A stretch of DNA of 64,000 nt, taken from Mycobacterium triplex. Its GTDB lineage: Bacteria > Actinomycetota > Actinomycetes > Mycobacteriales > Mycobacteriaceae. The notes under the pieces are model-generated. The model saw only the letters and a list, made by a program, of their open reading frames with translations. It ran no database searches and was not told where the DNA came from. Made by a program: the position numbers and the translations under genes. Within the stretch, counting starts at the first letter, position 1. Each line of letters opens with the position of its first letter. Below are positions 27,667 to 39,558 of the stretch, in pieces. The stretch lies in assembly GCF_000689255.1 (NCBI RefSeq), contig NZ_HG964446.1, positions 387,330-451,329 of the forward strand, read 5' to 3'.

Positions 27667-28683
27667 ATGACCGACTCCACTCATGACACAGTCCACGACG
27701 TCATCATCATCGGATCCGGTCCGGCCGGGTACACGGCAGCCCTGTATGCGGCGCGCGCGCAGCTGGCGCCGGTGGTCTTCGAAGGGACCTCGTTCGGTGG
27801 TGCGCTGATGACCACGACCGAGGTGGAGAACTACCCCGGCTTCCGCGACGGCATCACCGGCCCGGAGCTGATGGACCAGATGCGCGAGCAGGCGCTGCGC
27901 TTCGGGGCGGACCTCAGGATGGAAGACGTCGAATCCGTTTCGCTGGAGGGTGCGGTCAAGTCGGTCGTCACGGCCGACGGGGAAACCTTCCAGGCCCGGG
28001 CCGTCATCTTGGCCATGGGCGCCGCGGCCCGTTACCTGCAGGTGCCCGGCGAGCAGGAGTTGCTGGGCCGTGGGGTGAGCGCGTGTGCCACCTGTGACGG
28101 ATTCTTCTTCCGCGACCAGGACATCGCGGTGATCGGCGGCGGTGACTCGGCGATGGAAGAGGCTACCTTCTTGACCCGGTTCGCGCGCAGCGTCACCCTG
28201 GTGCACCGCCGCGACGAATTCCGGGCCTCCAAGATCATGCTCGAGCGGGCGCGCACCAACGACAAGATCAAGTTCATGACCAACCAAACCGTGCTCGCGG
28301 TGGACGGCGAGACAACGGTGACGGGATTGCGGTTGCGCGACAACGTAACTGGCGAAGAAACTACCCTCCCGGTCACCGGTGTGTTCGTCGCGATCGGTCA
28401 CGAGCCGCGGTCGGCCCTGGTGCGCGACGTCATCGACGTCGACGCCGACGGTTACGTACTTGTCAAGGGGCGCACCACAAATACCACGCTGGAGGGCGTC
28501 TTCGCGGCCGGCGATCTGGTGGACCGCACCTACCGCCAGGCTGTCACCGCCGCGGGCAGTGGCTGTTCGGCGGCCATCGACGCCGAGCGGTGGCTCGCCG
28601 AGCACGAAGGGTCGGAAGCCGCCGGCAAGAAGACGGCGGCTGGGAATGCGGACAATACTGATTTGATTGGAGCACCACGATGA
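27667..28683 (+). CDS. trxB2: Thioredoxin reductase
   Basis: A 338-residue FAD/NADPH enzyme that reduces thioredoxin. The FAD-binding GSGPAG lies near residues 17-22, the redox-active Cys140-Ala-Thr-Cys143 is intact, and the NADPH-binding GGGDSA is near residue 158. The ATG at 27667 is preceded by GGAAAGG; an upstream in-frame ATG at 27637 would add ten residues without a better ribosome site. The stop overlaps the thioredoxin ATG (ATGA). The C-terminal tail beyond residue 310 is variable and polar. Confidence 0.95.
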   Translation: MTDSTHDTVHDVIIIGSGPAGYTAALYAARAQLAPVVFEGTSFGGALMTTTEVENYPGFRDGITGPELMDQMREQALRFGADLRMEDVESVSLEGAVKSVVTADGETFQARAVILAMGAAARYLQVPGEQELLGRGVSACATCDGFFFRDQDIAVIGGGDSAMEEATFLTRFARSVTLVHRRDEFRASKIMLERARTNDKIKFMTNQTVLAVDGETTVTGLRLRDNVTGEETTLPVTGVFVAIGHEPRSALVRDVIDVDADGYVLVKGRTTNTTLEGVFAAGDLVDRTYRQAVTAAGSGCSAAIDAERWLAEHEGSEAAGKKTAAGNADNTDLIGAPR

Positions 28684-29033
28684 GCGATACCGAAAAGACC
28701 GGGGCCACAAAGGAAGTCTCTGACGCTTCCTTCTCGACGGATGTGTTGTCCAGCGATAAGCCTGTGCTGGTTGACTTTTGGGCGACGTGGTGCGGACCGT
28801 GCAAAATGGTCGCCCCCGTCTTGGAAGAGATCGCGGCCGAGCGGTCCGAACAGTTGACCGTCGCCAAACTTGACGTCGACGCAAACCCCGAGACGGCGCG
28901 CGACTTCCAGGTGGTATCGATCCCCACGATGATCCTGTTCAAGGACGGCCAGCCGGTGAAGCGAATCGTCGGTGCGAAAGGCAAGGCGGCGCTGCTGCGC
29001 GAGCTTTCCGACGCGGTCCCCAACCTCGGCTGA
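28680..29033 (+). CDS. trxC: Thioredoxin
   Basis: A 117-residue thioredoxin with the canonical active site Trp37-Cys38-Gly-Pro-Cys41 and the cis-proline segment SIPTMILF. It is reduced by the reductase encoded just upstream with a four-base overlap, and in turn reduces cytosolic disulfides. It corresponds to TrxC (Rv3914, 116 residues). A spacer of 133 bp to cwlM follows. Confidence 0.96.
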   Translation: MSDTEKTGATKEVSDASFSTDVLSSDKPVLVDFWATWCGPCKMVAPVLEEIAAERSEQLTVAKLDVDANPETARDFQVVSIPTMILFKDGQPVKRIVGAKGKAALLRELSDAVPNLG

Positions 29034-29166
29034 GCGCATCCGCGCTTTGCGGCGATGCCTCGCCGTTTAGCCTGCGGTTTTCCCGAAATCGAGAAGGATC
29101 TGCGACAATACCGGTTAGCTGTAGTGCTTTTGTGTGCCTGTCAGTTTGTCCCGGAGGGCCCTTGGT

Positions 29167-30387
29167 ATGTCGAGTCCGCGCCGCGAAAACGGCGACGCGC
29201 TGCGCTGTGGTGACCGCAGCGCAGCTGTGACCGAAATCAGGGCCTCGCTGGCTGCACTAGGGTTATTGGACAACGGCGACGAAGATTTGAGCACGGGCCG
29301 GCAGGTGGCTCTCGAGGTCTTCGACGACCAGCTCGACCAGGCGGTCCGCGCCTTTCAGCAGCATCGTGGCCTGCTCGTCGACGGCGTTGTCGGCGAGGCC
29401 ACCTACCGGGCCTTGAAGGAGGCTTCCTACCGGCTCGGCGCGCGAACGCTGTACCACCAATTCGGCGCTCCCCTCTACGGTGACGACGTCGCGACGTTGC
29501 AGGCTCGGCTCCAGGACCTCGGTTTCTACACCGGCCTGGTCGACGGACATTTCGGCTTGCAGACCCACAACGCATTGATGTCGTACCAACGTGAATACGG
29601 GATGTCCGCCGACGGCATCTGCGGCCCGGAAACCTTGCGCTCCTTGTACTTTCTGAGTTCTCGAGTCAGCGGTGGTTCGCCGCACGCCATTCGCGAAGAG
29701 GAACTGGTCCGCCGCTCGGGCCCCCGACTCTCCGGCAAGCGAATCATCATCGATCCGGGCCGCGGGGGCGACGACCACGGTCTGATCGCACACGGCCCGG
29801 CCGGCCCGGTCAGCGAAGCAGATATCTTGTGGGACTTGGCCAGTCGGCTGGAGGGTCGGATGACCGCCATCGGCATGGAGACCTTCCTGTCCCGACCGAC
29901 CAACCGCAGCCCGTCGGATGCCGAACGCGCCGCCACAGCCAACAATGTCGGTGCGGACCTGATGATCAGCCTGCGCTGCGAAGCCCAGGTCAGCCCCTCG
30001 GCCAACGGAGTGGCATCGTTCCACTTCGGCAACTCGCACGGATCGGTGTCGACCATCGGCCGCAATCTCTCCGACTTCATTCAGCGAGAAGTGGTGGCCC
30101 GAACCGGATTACGCGATTGCCGGACACATGGCCGCACCTGGGACCTGCTGCGGCTGACCCGGATGCCCACCGTCCAGGTCGACGTCGGCTACATCACCAA
30201 CCCCGGTGACCGGGACATGCTGCTCTCCACGCAAACGCGCGATGCGATTGCCGAAGGCATCCTCGCCGCGGTCAAGCGCCTCTATCTGCTCGGCAAGAAC
30301 GACCGACCCACCGGCACGTTCACCTTCGCCGAGCTGCTGGCTCACGAGTTGTCGGTGGAACGGACCACCCGCCTCGGCGGTACCTAA
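29167..30387 (+). CDS. cwlM: CwlM, regulatory amidase-like protein
   Basis: A 406-residue protein, the length of M. tuberculosis CwlM (Rv3915). Two peptidoglycan-binding-1 domains (about residues 15-90 and 100-170) precede an amidase_3 domain (about 190-375). The zinc-ligand motif usually DPGHGG reads DPGRGG, so hydrolase activity is doubtful. This agrees with the known role of phospho-CwlM as a cytosolic activator of MurA and a binding partner of MurJ and FhaA. The C-terminal PTGTFTF segment contains the threonine region phosphorylated by PknB. ATG 29167 was chosen over 29134 because it restores the expected length and has CGGAGGG upstream. It is convergent with the next gene, their stops overlapping by three bases. 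Confidence 0.94.
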   Translation: MSSPRRENGDALRCGDRSAAVTEIRASLAALGLLDNGDEDLSTGRQVALEVFDDQLDQAVRAFQQHRGLLVDGVVGEATYRALKEASYRLGARTLYHQFGAPLYGDDVATLQARLQDLGFYTGLVDGHFGLQTHNALMSYQREYGMSADGICGPETLRSLYFLSSRVSGGSPHAIREEELVRRSGPRLSGKRIIIDPGRGGDDHGLIAHGPAGPVSEADILWDLASRLEGRMTAIGMETFLSRPTNRSPSDAERAATANNVGADLMISLRCEAQVSPSANGVASFHFGNSHGSVSTIGRNLSDFIQREVVARTGLRDCRTHGRTWDLLRLTRMPTVQVDVGYITNPGDRDMLLSTQTRDAIAEGILAAVKRLYLLGKNDRPTGTFTFAELLAHELSVERTTRLGGT

Positions 30388-31148
30388 CCAGTCCGCTTGC
30401 TCTGCAACGTATTTGCGGCCTTCAAAACATTGCTGGACCCGGCGCCGACCGGCTGCTGCAGCTGAGCATTCGCCAGTAGGCGCTCCAGCGCCGCCTCGAC
30501 CTCGGCCTTCCACCCCAGACCCTTGTCCAGCTCGAGGCGTAGCCGTGGGAAGTACGAATGTGGTGCTACCACAACGAAACCCACGTCTTTCAAGAACTCT
30601 GCATCGATGATGCAGCGATCCACAGAGCAGTCACCGAGAGCCTCCAGCACCGGCCGGACGTCGGGGTCGGCGAGCCGGGGATCCAACGGCTCCGAAGCCG
30701 CCGGGGTACGACCGAAGGCTTCCAGCGCCCGGACCCCACGTCGCATCAATTCGTCGATGACCCGGGCCAGCAGATCGTGCGGCAAGTCGTCGGAGGCATG
30801 CCCGTGTTCGATGCCCATCGATGTCAGCAGCACCGCGTCCGGAGACACCGGCGCGGTCGGAAACCGATGCGCCCGCGGCACCGCGCCCGGCGGGGCATAC
30901 AGCACGTAGCCCAGGCATGGGGGATCGGTACGGCTCTGCTCATCGGGAACGGCGGTCGCGACCTGACCGCACGAACCCCACTCCAGCATCACCATCGACA
31001 GCCACGCCTCTTTTTCGAATTCGGGGTCGGCGAGATGGTCCTGGTTGCCGAGCGTCGCGGGATCGACCTCCCAGAAGACACAGCGGCGCGCATGCTTGGG
31101 AAGCTGCTCGAAAGCTTCGAGCCGCAGGGGCGTGATTCGAGCAGACAC
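30384..31148 (-). CDS. Conserved mycobacterial protein (Rv3916c-type)
   Basis: A 254-residue protein starting at GTG 31148, with AGGAGG close upstream. The N-terminus (ITPLRLEAFEQLPKHARRCVFWE) and the block CIIDAEFLKDVGFVVVAPH are strongly conserved with Rv3916c. The fold pattern, alternating strands and helices with a PRLRLEL segment, could be GNAT-like, but I cannot confirm an acetyl-CoA site. It has no membrane segment. It lies between cwlM and parB; its 285-bp upstream spacer holds a small GC hairpin (31190-31209) and no gene I can support. Function unknown. Confidence 0.8.
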   Translation of the reverse strand: MSARITPLRLEAFEQLPKHARRCVFWEVDPATLGNQDHLADPEFEKEAWLSMVMLEWGSCGQVATAVPDEQSRTDPPCLGYVLYAPPGAVPRAHRFPTAPVSPDAVLLTSMGIEHGHASDDLPHDLLARVIDELMRRGVRALEAFGRTPAASEPLDPRLADPDVRPVLEALGDCSVDRCIIDAEFLKDVGFVVVAPHSYFPRLRLELDKGLGWKAEVEAALERLLANAQLQQPVGAGSSNVLKAANTLQSKRTG

Positions 31149-31433
31149 TAGCCTCCTGGCTCCCGTGCGTATCGCAGCCCATTGCCGCAAGCCCGGCGGT
31201 GCCCGGGCTGACGTGCACCAACAACCTCTCCAGAATAGGAGAATGTGTCGTTGTCGGGCCAGTGTTGACCCCGCCACCCCGGCGCGGCCACCGAACCGCT
31301 TCGACACCCGCTGCCCGCTGCCGCCGAATGCCGAAAAGACTTGGTGTACAACGGATCTCCGTGCTCGCGTGGGTCAAATGCGGGTCCGGAAACCGCGCGG
31401 TGTCACAGTGACGTAATTACACGGTATGACTGG

Positions 31434-32417
31434 TCATGCCTTGGGCGGGGTCATGGTGTCGACAATCCGCTGCAGATCCTCGACCGAGGCGAACTCGACG
31501 ACGATCCTGCCCTTGCGCTTGCCGAGGCTGACCGTCACCCGGGTATCGAAGGCGTTCGACAGCCGATCGGCGACGTCTTGCAGTCCGGGCATGTGAATCG
31601 GCTTGCGGCGCGGTGCCGCCGGTGCTGCCGTATCGCCGCGGTTGGCCAGTGTCACGGCTTCCTCGGTGGCACGCACCGATAGCCCCTCCGCGACGATCCG
31701 GCTCGCCAGCTCTTCCTGCGCCTCGGGGCCGGACTCCAGCGACAGCAGCGCCCGGGCGTGGCCGGCGGAAAGTACCCCGGCCGCCACTCTGCGTTGCACG
31801 GCGATCGGCAGTTTGAGCAACCGGATCATGTTGGTGATCAGCGGTCGCGACCGCCCGATTCGCGAGGCCAGTTCGTCGTGGGTGACGCCGAACTCGTCGA
31901 GCAGTTGCTGATATGCCGCCGCCTCTTCCAACGGGTTCAGCTGTGCGCGGTGGATGTTCTCCAGCAGGGCGTCACGCAACAGATTGTCGTCGGTCGTTTC
32001 CCGCACGATCGCCGGCAGAGTGGCCAGCTGTGCCTCCTGGGCGGCGCGCCAGCGGCGCTCGCCCATCACGATCTGGTAGCGCGCTCCGCCGGGTGACGGG
32101 GTGATCGCCCGGACCACGATGGGCTGCAATAGACCGAATTCGCGAATCGAGTGCACCAGTTCGGCCAGCGCCTCGTCGTCGAACACCTGCCGCGGCTGCT
32201 TGGGATTGGGCTCGATATCGGCCGGCGAGATCTCGCGATACACCGCGCCCATTTCGTTGGCGCTTGCCGCCGGCCCGCCGATCAGCACATCGGCGGCGGC
32301 GTCTCCCATCCGCGGACCCAGGGTCGCGGGTCCCCCATCGCCCTCGGCGGGCCCGGTGGGAATCAGCGCAGCGAGGCCCCGGCCGAGTCCGCCCTTCTTT
32401 TTGCCGGCGTTCGTCAT
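31434..32417 (-). CDS. parB: Chromosome partitioning protein ParB
   Basis: A 327-residue ParB: the N-terminal CTP-binding region contains the GERRWRA motif (residues 119-125), followed by a helix-turn-helix for parS (about 178-204, [18 protein letters not shown]) and a C-terminal dimerisation domain. It binds the two parS sites 1-2 kb away at 33302 and 34187, loads and slides as a clamp, and recruits ParA and SMC. It starts at ATG 32417, 23 bases after the parA stop, in the same operon. Upstream of the core, residues 1-50 are basic then flexible. Confidence 0.96.
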   Translation of the reverse strand: MTNAGKKKGGLGRGLAALIPTGPAEGDGGPATLGPRMGDAAADVLIGGPAASANEMGAVYREISPADIEPNPKQPRQVFDDEALAELVHSIREFGLLQPIVVRAITPSPGGARYQIVMGERRWRAAQEAQLATLPAIVRETTDDNLLRDALLENIHRAQLNPLEEAAAYQQLLDEFGVTHDELASRIGRSRPLITNMIRLLKLPIAVQRRVAAGVLSAGHARALLSLESGPEAQEELASRIVAEGLSVRATEEAVTLANRGDTAAPAAPRRKPIHMPGLQDVADRLSNAFDTRVTVSLGKRKGRIVVEFASVEDLQRIVDTMTPPKA

Positions 32418-32440
32418 TGTCGTCCCTTCACGAATGGTGA

Positions 32441-34266
<1,826 letters not shown>

Positions 34267-34839
34267 CTAGTCGTGCAGGACGACGACCCGCCGGCTCGGC
34301 TCCACGCCTTCGCTTTCGCTGTGCACGCCGGCCACCGCCGCGACCGCGTCGTGGACGATCTTCCGCTCGAACGGGGTCATCGGCTTGAGCTCTTCGCGCT
34401 CGCCGCTCTCCAGCACCCGCCGCGCCACCTTGTCGCCCAGCGCGGCCAACTCCTCGCGGCGCCGGCGACGCCAACTCGCGATGTCCAGCATCAGCCGGCT
34501 GCGCACGCCGGTCTTCTGATGCACCGCCAGCCGCGTCAGCTCCTGGAGCGCATCGAGCACTTCACCGCCGCGGCCGACCAACTTGTTCAAGTCGTCGCCG
34601 CCGTCGATGCTGACGACCGCGCGGTTGCCCTCCACGTCCAGATCGATGTCGCCGTCGAAGTCGAGCAGATCCAACAGCTCTTCCAAATAGTCGCCGGCGA
34701 TCTCGCCTTCGGCGACCAACCGCTCCTCCAGGTCGTCGGCGTCTTCGGCACCGGCCTCCGCTGCCGTCGCATCCTCGGCTTCATCCTCGACCGCGGCTTG
34801 GGTGTCCGACTCGCGTTCGGTGGTCTCAGCGTCCGTCAT
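34267..34839 (-). CDS. jag: Jag/KhpB-type RNA-binding protein
   Basis: A 190-residue protein with an acidic disordered N-terminus (residues 1-40), then the Jag layout: a short EERLVAEGEIAGDYLEELLD segment, a KH domain with the GRGG loop (LVGRGGEVLDAL) and a C-terminal R3H domain (MTPFERKIVHDAV...GVEPSRRVVV). It binds RNA, typically with KhpA, and affects cell shape and division in other bacteria. ATG 34839 is preferred over 34857 because GGGAGAG lies at proper spacing. It is downstream of yidC as in most Gram-positive bacteria. Confidence 0.92.
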   Translation of the reverse strand: MTDAETTERESDTQAAVEDEAEDATAAEAGAEDADDLEERLVAEGEIAGDYLEELLDLLDFDGDIDLDVEGNRAVVSIDGGDDLNKLVGRGGEVLDALQELTRLAVHQKTGVRSRLMLDIASWRRRRREELAALGDKVARRVLESGEREELKPMTPFERKIVHDAVAAVAGVHSESEGVEPSRRVVVLHD

Positions 34840-34923
34840 TTTCTCTCCCTCATCCATGGGTCCGTCCCTGTCTCATTCGGGTAACTCTCCGGAGACGGCC
34901 CGGTAAAGCTGTGGCGCCGTTCG

Positions 34924-36039
34924 TCAGCGCTTGCGTCTCCTCGGTCGAGCCCCGGGCCGGGGCGTCCGATTGGCCGGGCCGGTGGTCCCCCCGGGTGTGC
35001 CAGGTTTGTCCGGTATAGCCTCTGGTGTCTTTCCCGCAGACTCCTCGTCCCCGGCATCCGTCTTCGGCGCGGCGGCATCGCCGACCGTCGAGGGCCCTTT
35101 GCCATTGGCCGGCGCGGCCTTGCGTTTCGGTTTGGCTCCCGGCAACGGCGCGTTCGCCGCTCTGCGTTGCAGCACCTCTTGCTTTTTGGCCTCGTCCTCT
35201 TTCTCGATCATGTTGAACACATAGTGCTGCTGACCGAAGGTCCAGATGTTGTTCGAGAACCAGTACAGGATGATCGCCAGCGGTAGGAACGGGCCGCCGA
35301 CGACGACGCCCAGCGGGAACACATACAGCGCCAGCTTGTTCATCATGGCGGTTTGGGGGTTCGCTGCCGCCTCCGGACTCTGCCGGGCAATCGAGGCGCG
35401 GCTGTTGAAGTAGGTCGCGATGCCCGCCAGGATCATCACCGGCGCGCCGACCAAGATGACCGCCGGGCGACTGAAATCGGTGAAGGCCTCCAGACCGCCC
35501 CGCTGCGTCATCGACGCCCCGATCGGGGCGCCGAACAGATTCGCGTCCAGGAAGTGTTGCACCTCGGTCGGGCTGAACATGTAGTTGCCCGTCAACCGGT
35601 TTTGGACGACCGACATCTGTGGCTGTCCAAAGCCACCCGTGGTGCGGTTGAAGGAGCGCAGCACGTGATACAGCCCGAGGAAAACCGGGATCTGCGCGAG
35701 CATCGGCAAGCAGCCGAGGATTGGGTTGAACCCGTGCTCGCGCTGCAGCTTCTGCATCTCGAGCGCCATGCGCTGACGATCTTTGCCGTATTTCTTCTGC
35801 AGCGCCTTGATCTGTGGCTGCAGCTCCTGCATCTGGCGGGTAGTCCGGATCTGGCGCACGAACGGCTTGTACAGCAGCGCCCGCAGGGTGAACACGAGGA
35901 ACATCACCGACAGTGCCCAGGCGAAAAAGTTCGAGGGCCCCAGCAGCGCGGCGAACAGCTTGTACCAAACCCACATGATCCACGACACCGGGTAGTAGAC
36001 GAAGTCGAGGCTAAACAGATCGAACGACAACAGATTCAC
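34924..36039 (-). CDS. yidC: Membrane protein insertase YidC
   Basis: A 371-residue insertase of the Oxa1/Alb3 family (M. tuberculosis about 366). Helices near residues 12-32 and 35-60 precede the conserved cytosolic hairpin ([18 protein letters not shown]). The core helices follow ([21 protein letters not shown], about residues 105-125, plus three later ones). The tail from about 290 is basic and proline-rich, which helps ribosome contact. GTG 36039 with GAGGGGA upstream matches the family N-terminus; longer in-frame starts run into yidD. It overlaps yidD by 29 bases. Confidence 0.94.
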   Translation of the reverse strand: MNLLSFDLFSLDFVYYPVSWIMWVWYKLFAALLGPSNFFAWALSVMFLVFTLRALLYKPFVRQIRTTRQMQELQPQIKALQKKYGKDRQRMALEMQKLQREHGFNPILGCLPMLAQIPVFLGLYHVLRSFNRTTGGFGQPQMSVVQNRLTGNYMFSPTEVQHFLDANLFGAPIGASMTQRGGLEAFTDFSRPAVILVGAPVMILAGIATYFNSRASIARQSPEAAANPQTAMMNKLALYVFPLGVVVGGPFLPLAIILYWFSNNIWTFGQQHYVFNMIEKEDEAKKQEVLQRRAANAPLPGAKPKRKAAPANGKGPSTVGDAAAPKTDAGDEESAGKTPEAIPDKPGTPGGTTGPANRTPRPGARPRRRKR

Positions 36040-36382
36040 TCTCCCCTCGCGGCGCCGGGGCATTTCCGACGACGCTGGTGTCTTCAAAGTCCACCCGGCA
36101 ACCCCGGTGTTCTGAACCGCGTTCCGGTATCGGGTCCCATCCTCCCCGATGCCATGGTCCACACTTGGCGAGCCTGACGATCGCCAGCCAGCTCCCCCGA
36201 ATCAACCCGTATTCGGTGAGGGCGTCGACCGCGTACTGACTGCAGGTCGGCATGAAGCGACACGTCGCCGGCCGAAGCGGTGACACCATGTGCCGGTACA
36301 GCTGGATCAGGAAAACCAGTCCGCGCACCACGGTCCTGCTTGCGCCACTGGCTCTCGCGCGCACCGGCGCCGTCACGGTCAC
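36011..36382 (-). CDS. yidD: Membrane protein insertion efficiency factor YidD
   Basis: A 123-residue protein with the YidD core [24 protein letters not shown]... and [13 protein letters not shown], a small membrane-associated partner of YidC. GTG 36382 overlaps the rnpA stop (GTGA). The 3' end overlaps yidC by 29 bases in another frame. The three cysteines of the family core are present. Confidence 0.92.
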   Translation of the reverse strand: MTVTAPVRARASGASRTVVRGLVFLIQLYRHMVSPLRPATCRFMPTCSQYAVDALTEYGLIRGSWLAIVRLAKCGPWHRGGWDPIPERGSEHRGCRVDFEDTSVVGNAPAPRGESESVVVRSV

Positions 36383-36735
36383 CCGTCCGTTCCCGCGCGT
36401 TCGAAGGCACGCCGCAGGCCTTTGCGCAACTCCTGCTCCAACCACGTCGACGACACCTGCCGACTGCTCGGCAGCGCCCGGATCACCACCCGATCTTGCT
36501 GATGAAGATCGCTGAGCATGCCTCGAACCGCATGGCGCAGCCGGCGGGACACGCGATGGCGGTCGACGGCCGAACCGACCGATTTGGCGACAATCAACCC
36601 GACCCGCGGACCGGCTTCGTCATCGTCTCCCCGTCGCACGTGGACGACGAGATCGGGCTGCGCGATGCGCATCCCGTACTTCACTGTCGTGTCGAATTCC
36701 CGTGACCGCCTCATGCGGTTGCGCGCGGGAAGCAC
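36379..36735 (-). CDS. rnpA: Ribonuclease P protein component
   Basis: A basic 118-residue protein with the RnpA signature [24 protein letters not shown], which contacts the RNase P RNA and the pre-tRNA leader. The GTG at 36735 gives the conserved [10 protein letters not shown] start; a TTG at 36744 would add three residues. It lies between rpmH and yidD, the usual bacterial order. Confidence 0.93.
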   Translation of the reverse strand: MLPARNRMRRSREFDTTVKYGMRIAQPDLVVHVRRGDDDEAGPRVGLIVAKSVGSAVDRHRVSRRLRHAVRGMLSDLHQQDRVVIRALPSSRQVSSTWLEQELRKGLRRAFERAGTDG

Positions 36736-36758
36736 CGCCAACAAGCCTGTCGGTCAGA

Positions 36759-36902
36759 TCAGGCAGATAGCGCGCGGCGGCCCTTGCGCCGCCGGCCAGA
36801 CACGATGGCGCGCCCTGCGCGGGTGCGCATGCGCAAGCGGAAGCCGTGCACACGAGCTCGGCGCCGGTTGTTCGGCTGGAAGGTCCGCTTGCCCTTGGCC
36901 AC
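36759..36902 (-). CDS. rpmH: 50S ribosomal protein L34
   Basis: A 47-residue, very basic protein ([19 protein letters not shown], then [26 protein letters not shown] tail) starting at GTG 36902 with GAGGAG at ideal spacing. It is the first gene of the rpmH-rnpA-yidD-yidC-jag-rsmG-parA-parB block and is transcribed away from dnaA. Confidence 0.97.
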   Translation of the reverse strand: MAKGKRTFQPNNRRRARVHGFRLRMRTRAGRAIVSGRRRKGRRALSA

Positions 36903-37514
36903 GGCGTTCTCCTCGTTCTGTCTCGCTAGAAGCTTGTCCCAGTCATCCGGCCGGTCACGTTTGCTTCGGCTAAATTGCTTCGTGATTCGGTCGAAAGGTG
37001 GTTCTTGCTGCTGGCCGGCGCGGTCCCCGGGTGAATAACTCCTGGGTCGCTGCCGTATCGCCGACTTTCGGGCGACTGTATGAGGGTACTGACGAGCGTT
37101 CGCTGGGTCAAACTTGGCCTGCCCCAACGGACCCACCGACGCCCGAGTTCAAAGCTCGGCCACAAGCGCAGCCATTCGACACGACATCATCGACGAGCCA
37201 TAGCACGCCCCTATGGACTCTAAATACCGCGACTGGAATGCAGCAGAACTGTTGGCAGCCGCACGGAAAACTGTTAGCTTCGGGCAATGCCGTTTCAGAC
37301 TGGAGCGGCGCTCGACAACGAAGCATGATGGCGGATCCTCTAGCTGTGCAGGCGACCTAGCTCGGGTCGTCTCCAGCCCGCGGATCGCGAGCCGTCGCCG
37401 ATAGGTTGCGACCCGCATACGCCTATCCTGTCCACACCTGTGTATAACTATGTGGACAGTTGCTTTGTCGCCAAGCGTGGTTTTACTTCGACGTCGGACC
37501 AGGGAGATGCGTCG
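36903..37514. other. rpmH-dnaA divergent intergenic region
   Basis: About 612 bp without a supportable gene. It must contain the divergent promoters of rpmH and dnaA. Within it I see the palindromic DnaA-box pair at 37428-37459 just before dnaA, and AGGGAG ahead of the dnaA TTG. Short open frames here have neither ribosome sites nor recognisable products. I cannot place -10/-35 elements with confidence. Confidence 0.7.
37428..37459. promoter_or_regulatory. Inverted DnaA boxes upstream of dnaA
   Basis: CTGTCCACA at 37428-37436 and its exact complement TGTGGACAG at 37451-37459 face each other across 14 bases. Both match the mycobacterial DnaA box TTGTCCACA in 8 of 9 positions. The pair sits 56 bases before the dnaA start, so it probably mediates autoregulation of dnaA or contributes to oriC. 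Confidence 0.75.
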
Positions 37515-39038
37515 TTGACCGATGACTCCGGTTCTGGTTTTACGACAGTGTGGAATGCGGTCGTCTCTGAGCTCAACGGCGATTCCGACGCGGACGGAGC
37601 AGCAGGTAATCGCACGACGCTGGTCACTCCCCTCACCCCCCAGCAGCGCGCGTGGCTGAATCTTGTTCAGCCTCTGACCATCGTCGAGGGTTTCGCCCTC
37701 TTGTCGGTGCCGAGCAGTTTTGTGCAAAACGAGATCGAACGGCATCTGCGCACCCCGATCACCGACGCGCTGAGCCGCCGGCTCGGACAGCAGGTCCAAC
37801 TCGGAGTGCGAATCGCACCGCCGACCGACGACGCCGACGAGACCCAGTTTGCGCAGGGTGACACGTTCGCAGACGACATCGACCTAGAAACGTCGAGTGA
37901 CACCGACGAGGCCGACGACAACGGTGAAGCGATCGGCGTCGAGCAGAGTTGGCCCAACTATTTCACCGAGCGTTCGCACGGCGGCGACCCCGCCGCGGCC
38001 GCCGGCGGAACCAGCCTCAACCGGCGCTACACCTTCGAGACTTTCGTCATCGGCGCGTCCAATCGGTTCGCGCATGCCGCGGCCCTGGCCATCGCCGAAG
38101 CACCCGCGCGTGCCTACAACCCGTTGTTCATCTGGGGTGAGTCCGGGTTGGGCAAGACCCACTTGCTGCATGCCGCAGGCAATTACGCGCAGCGGCTGTT
38201 TCCCGGCATGCGGGTGAAGTACGTCTCCACCGAGGAATTCACCAACGACTTCATCAACTCGCTTCGCGACGACCGTAAGGTCGCGTTCAAGCGCAGTTAC
38301 CGTGACGTCGATGTGCTGCTGGTCGATGACATCCAGTTCATCGAGGGCAAGGAAGGTATCCAGGAAGAGTTCTTCCACACCTTCAACACCCTGCACAACG
38401 CCAACAAACAGATCGTCATCTCGTCTGATCGGCCGCCCAAGCAACTCGCCACCCTCGAAGACCGGCTGCGAACCCGGTTTGAGTGGGGCCTGATCACCGA
38501 CGTCCAGCCGCCCGAACTGGAAACCCGCATCGCGATTCTGCGCAAGAAAGCACAGATGGAACGGCTCGCGGTACCCGACGATGTGCTCGAGCTGATCGCC
38601 AGCAGCATCGAGCGCAACATTCGCGAGCTCGAGGGAGCTTTGATCCGCGTCACCGCGTTCGCCTCGCTGAACAAGACGCCAATTGACAAGTCCCTGGCCG
38701 AGATCGTGCTGCGCGACCTGATCGCCGATGCCAGCACCATGCAGATCAGTGCGGCGACCATCATGGCCGCCACCGCCGAATACTTCGACACCACCGTCGA
38801 GGAGTTGCGCGGTCCGGGCAAGACGCGCGCGCTGGCTCAGTCGCGCCAGATCGCGATGTATCTGTGCCGCGAGCTCACCGATCTGTCACTGCCCAAGATC
38901 GGGCAGGCATTCGGCCGCGACCACACCACGGTCATGTATGCGCAGCGAAAGATCTTGTCCGAGATGGCCGAGCGCCGTGAGGTCTTCGATCACGTGAAAG
39001 AGCTCACCACTCGCATCCGGCAGCGCTCCAAGCGCTGA
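37515..39038 (+). CDS. dnaA: Chromosomal replication initiator DnaA
   Basis: A 507-residue initiator, exactly the M. tuberculosis length when started at TTG 37515 (AGGGAG upstream). A longer frame from 37440 would begin inside the DnaA-box palindrome. Domain I (about residues 1-100), an acidic variable linker (about 105-175), the AAA+ domain with Walker A GESGLGKT at 208-215 and Walker B LLVDDIQF near 268-275, and domain IV with the DNA-reading [10 protein letters not shown] near 467-476. From about residue 185 to the end it is nearly identical to the M. tuberculosis protein as I recall it; the linker differs. Confidence 0.97.
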   Translation: MTDDSGSGFTTVWNAVVSELNGDSDADGAAGNRTTLVTPLTPQQRAWLNLVQPLTIVEGFALLSVPSSFVQNEIERHLRTPITDALSRRLGQQVQLGVRIAPPTDDADETQFAQGDTFADDIDLETSSDTDEADDNGEAIGVEQSWPNYFTERSHGGDPAAAAGGTSLNRRYTFETFVIGASNRFAHAAALAIAEAPARAYNPLFIWGESGLGKTHLLHAAGNYAQRLFPGMRVKYVSTEEFTNDFINSLRDDRKVAFKRSYRDVDVLLVDDIQFIEGKEGIQEEFFHTFNTLHNANKQIVISSDRPPKQLATLEDRLRTRFEWGLITDVQPPELETRIAILRKKAQMERLAVPDDVLELIASSIERNIRELEGALIRVTAFASLNKTPIDKSLAEIVLRDLIADASTMQISAATIMAATAEYFDTTVEELRGPGKTRALAQSRQIAMYLCRELTDLSLPKIGQAFGRDHTTVMYAQRKILSEMAERREVFDHVKELTTRIRQRSKR

Positions 39039-39558
39039 TTTCAGCCGTTTCCGCCGCCGCGCGCCAAATTTTTTCCAAAAAACTTCCCGCACGTCTGCAA
39101 CTCCAGTCACAGCCACCTGTGTGCGCAGTGTTGTGTACAAACGTGCCAAACAACAGTGCAGCAATCGGCCGTGAAGTGCACACCGCTCCCCCATCCCCAG
39201 TGGCTCAACATCGGCTACACAGTTACCAACGCCGTCATCCACAAGCCGATCGCCGCGCTAGCAGCGCCGAGCCGAAGCTGTCCCCAGATTGCACAGGCCT
39301 TAATACTGGTACTGAGATCTATCCGTTGTTTGTTCTTTGAAGAACAGGCTTGGGGATGCGTCGCTGCACAGCACTCGCCAACCTCGCTCCCACTCGGCTT
39401 GTCGGCCTTCACGATTAGCTTTCAAGATGGACGCAGAAGCTCTACGGTTGTGATTCGACTCCGTTGTGGACGTCCTGGCGGGTAACTCGCCATCGGCGTT
39501 CGTGGCGGGGCCCGAAGCTGGCTGTCGGATTTTGAACTTTGGTAGGTGAAGGGACGCT
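39039..39558. other. oriC: Origin of replication oriC
   Basis: This is the 520-bp dnaA-dnaN spacer, the known mycobacterial oriC position. An A/T run at 39065-39083 (AAATTTTTTCC then AAAAAAC) is a candidate unwinding element. Degenerate DnaA boxes, each about 7 of 9 matches to TTGTCCACA, lie at 39131-39139, 39235-39243, 39278-39286 and, reversed, 39465-39473. A second A/T-leaning stretch is at 39300-39345. Few boxes are perfect, as is usual for this genus. No gene is supported inside. Confidence 0.88.

Noticed and set aside
38990..38999. A third possible parS (TCACGTGAAA) near the end of dnaA
   Set aside because: Only the 10-base core matches; four of the six flanking positions differ from the 16-bp palindrome, so it is likely chance.
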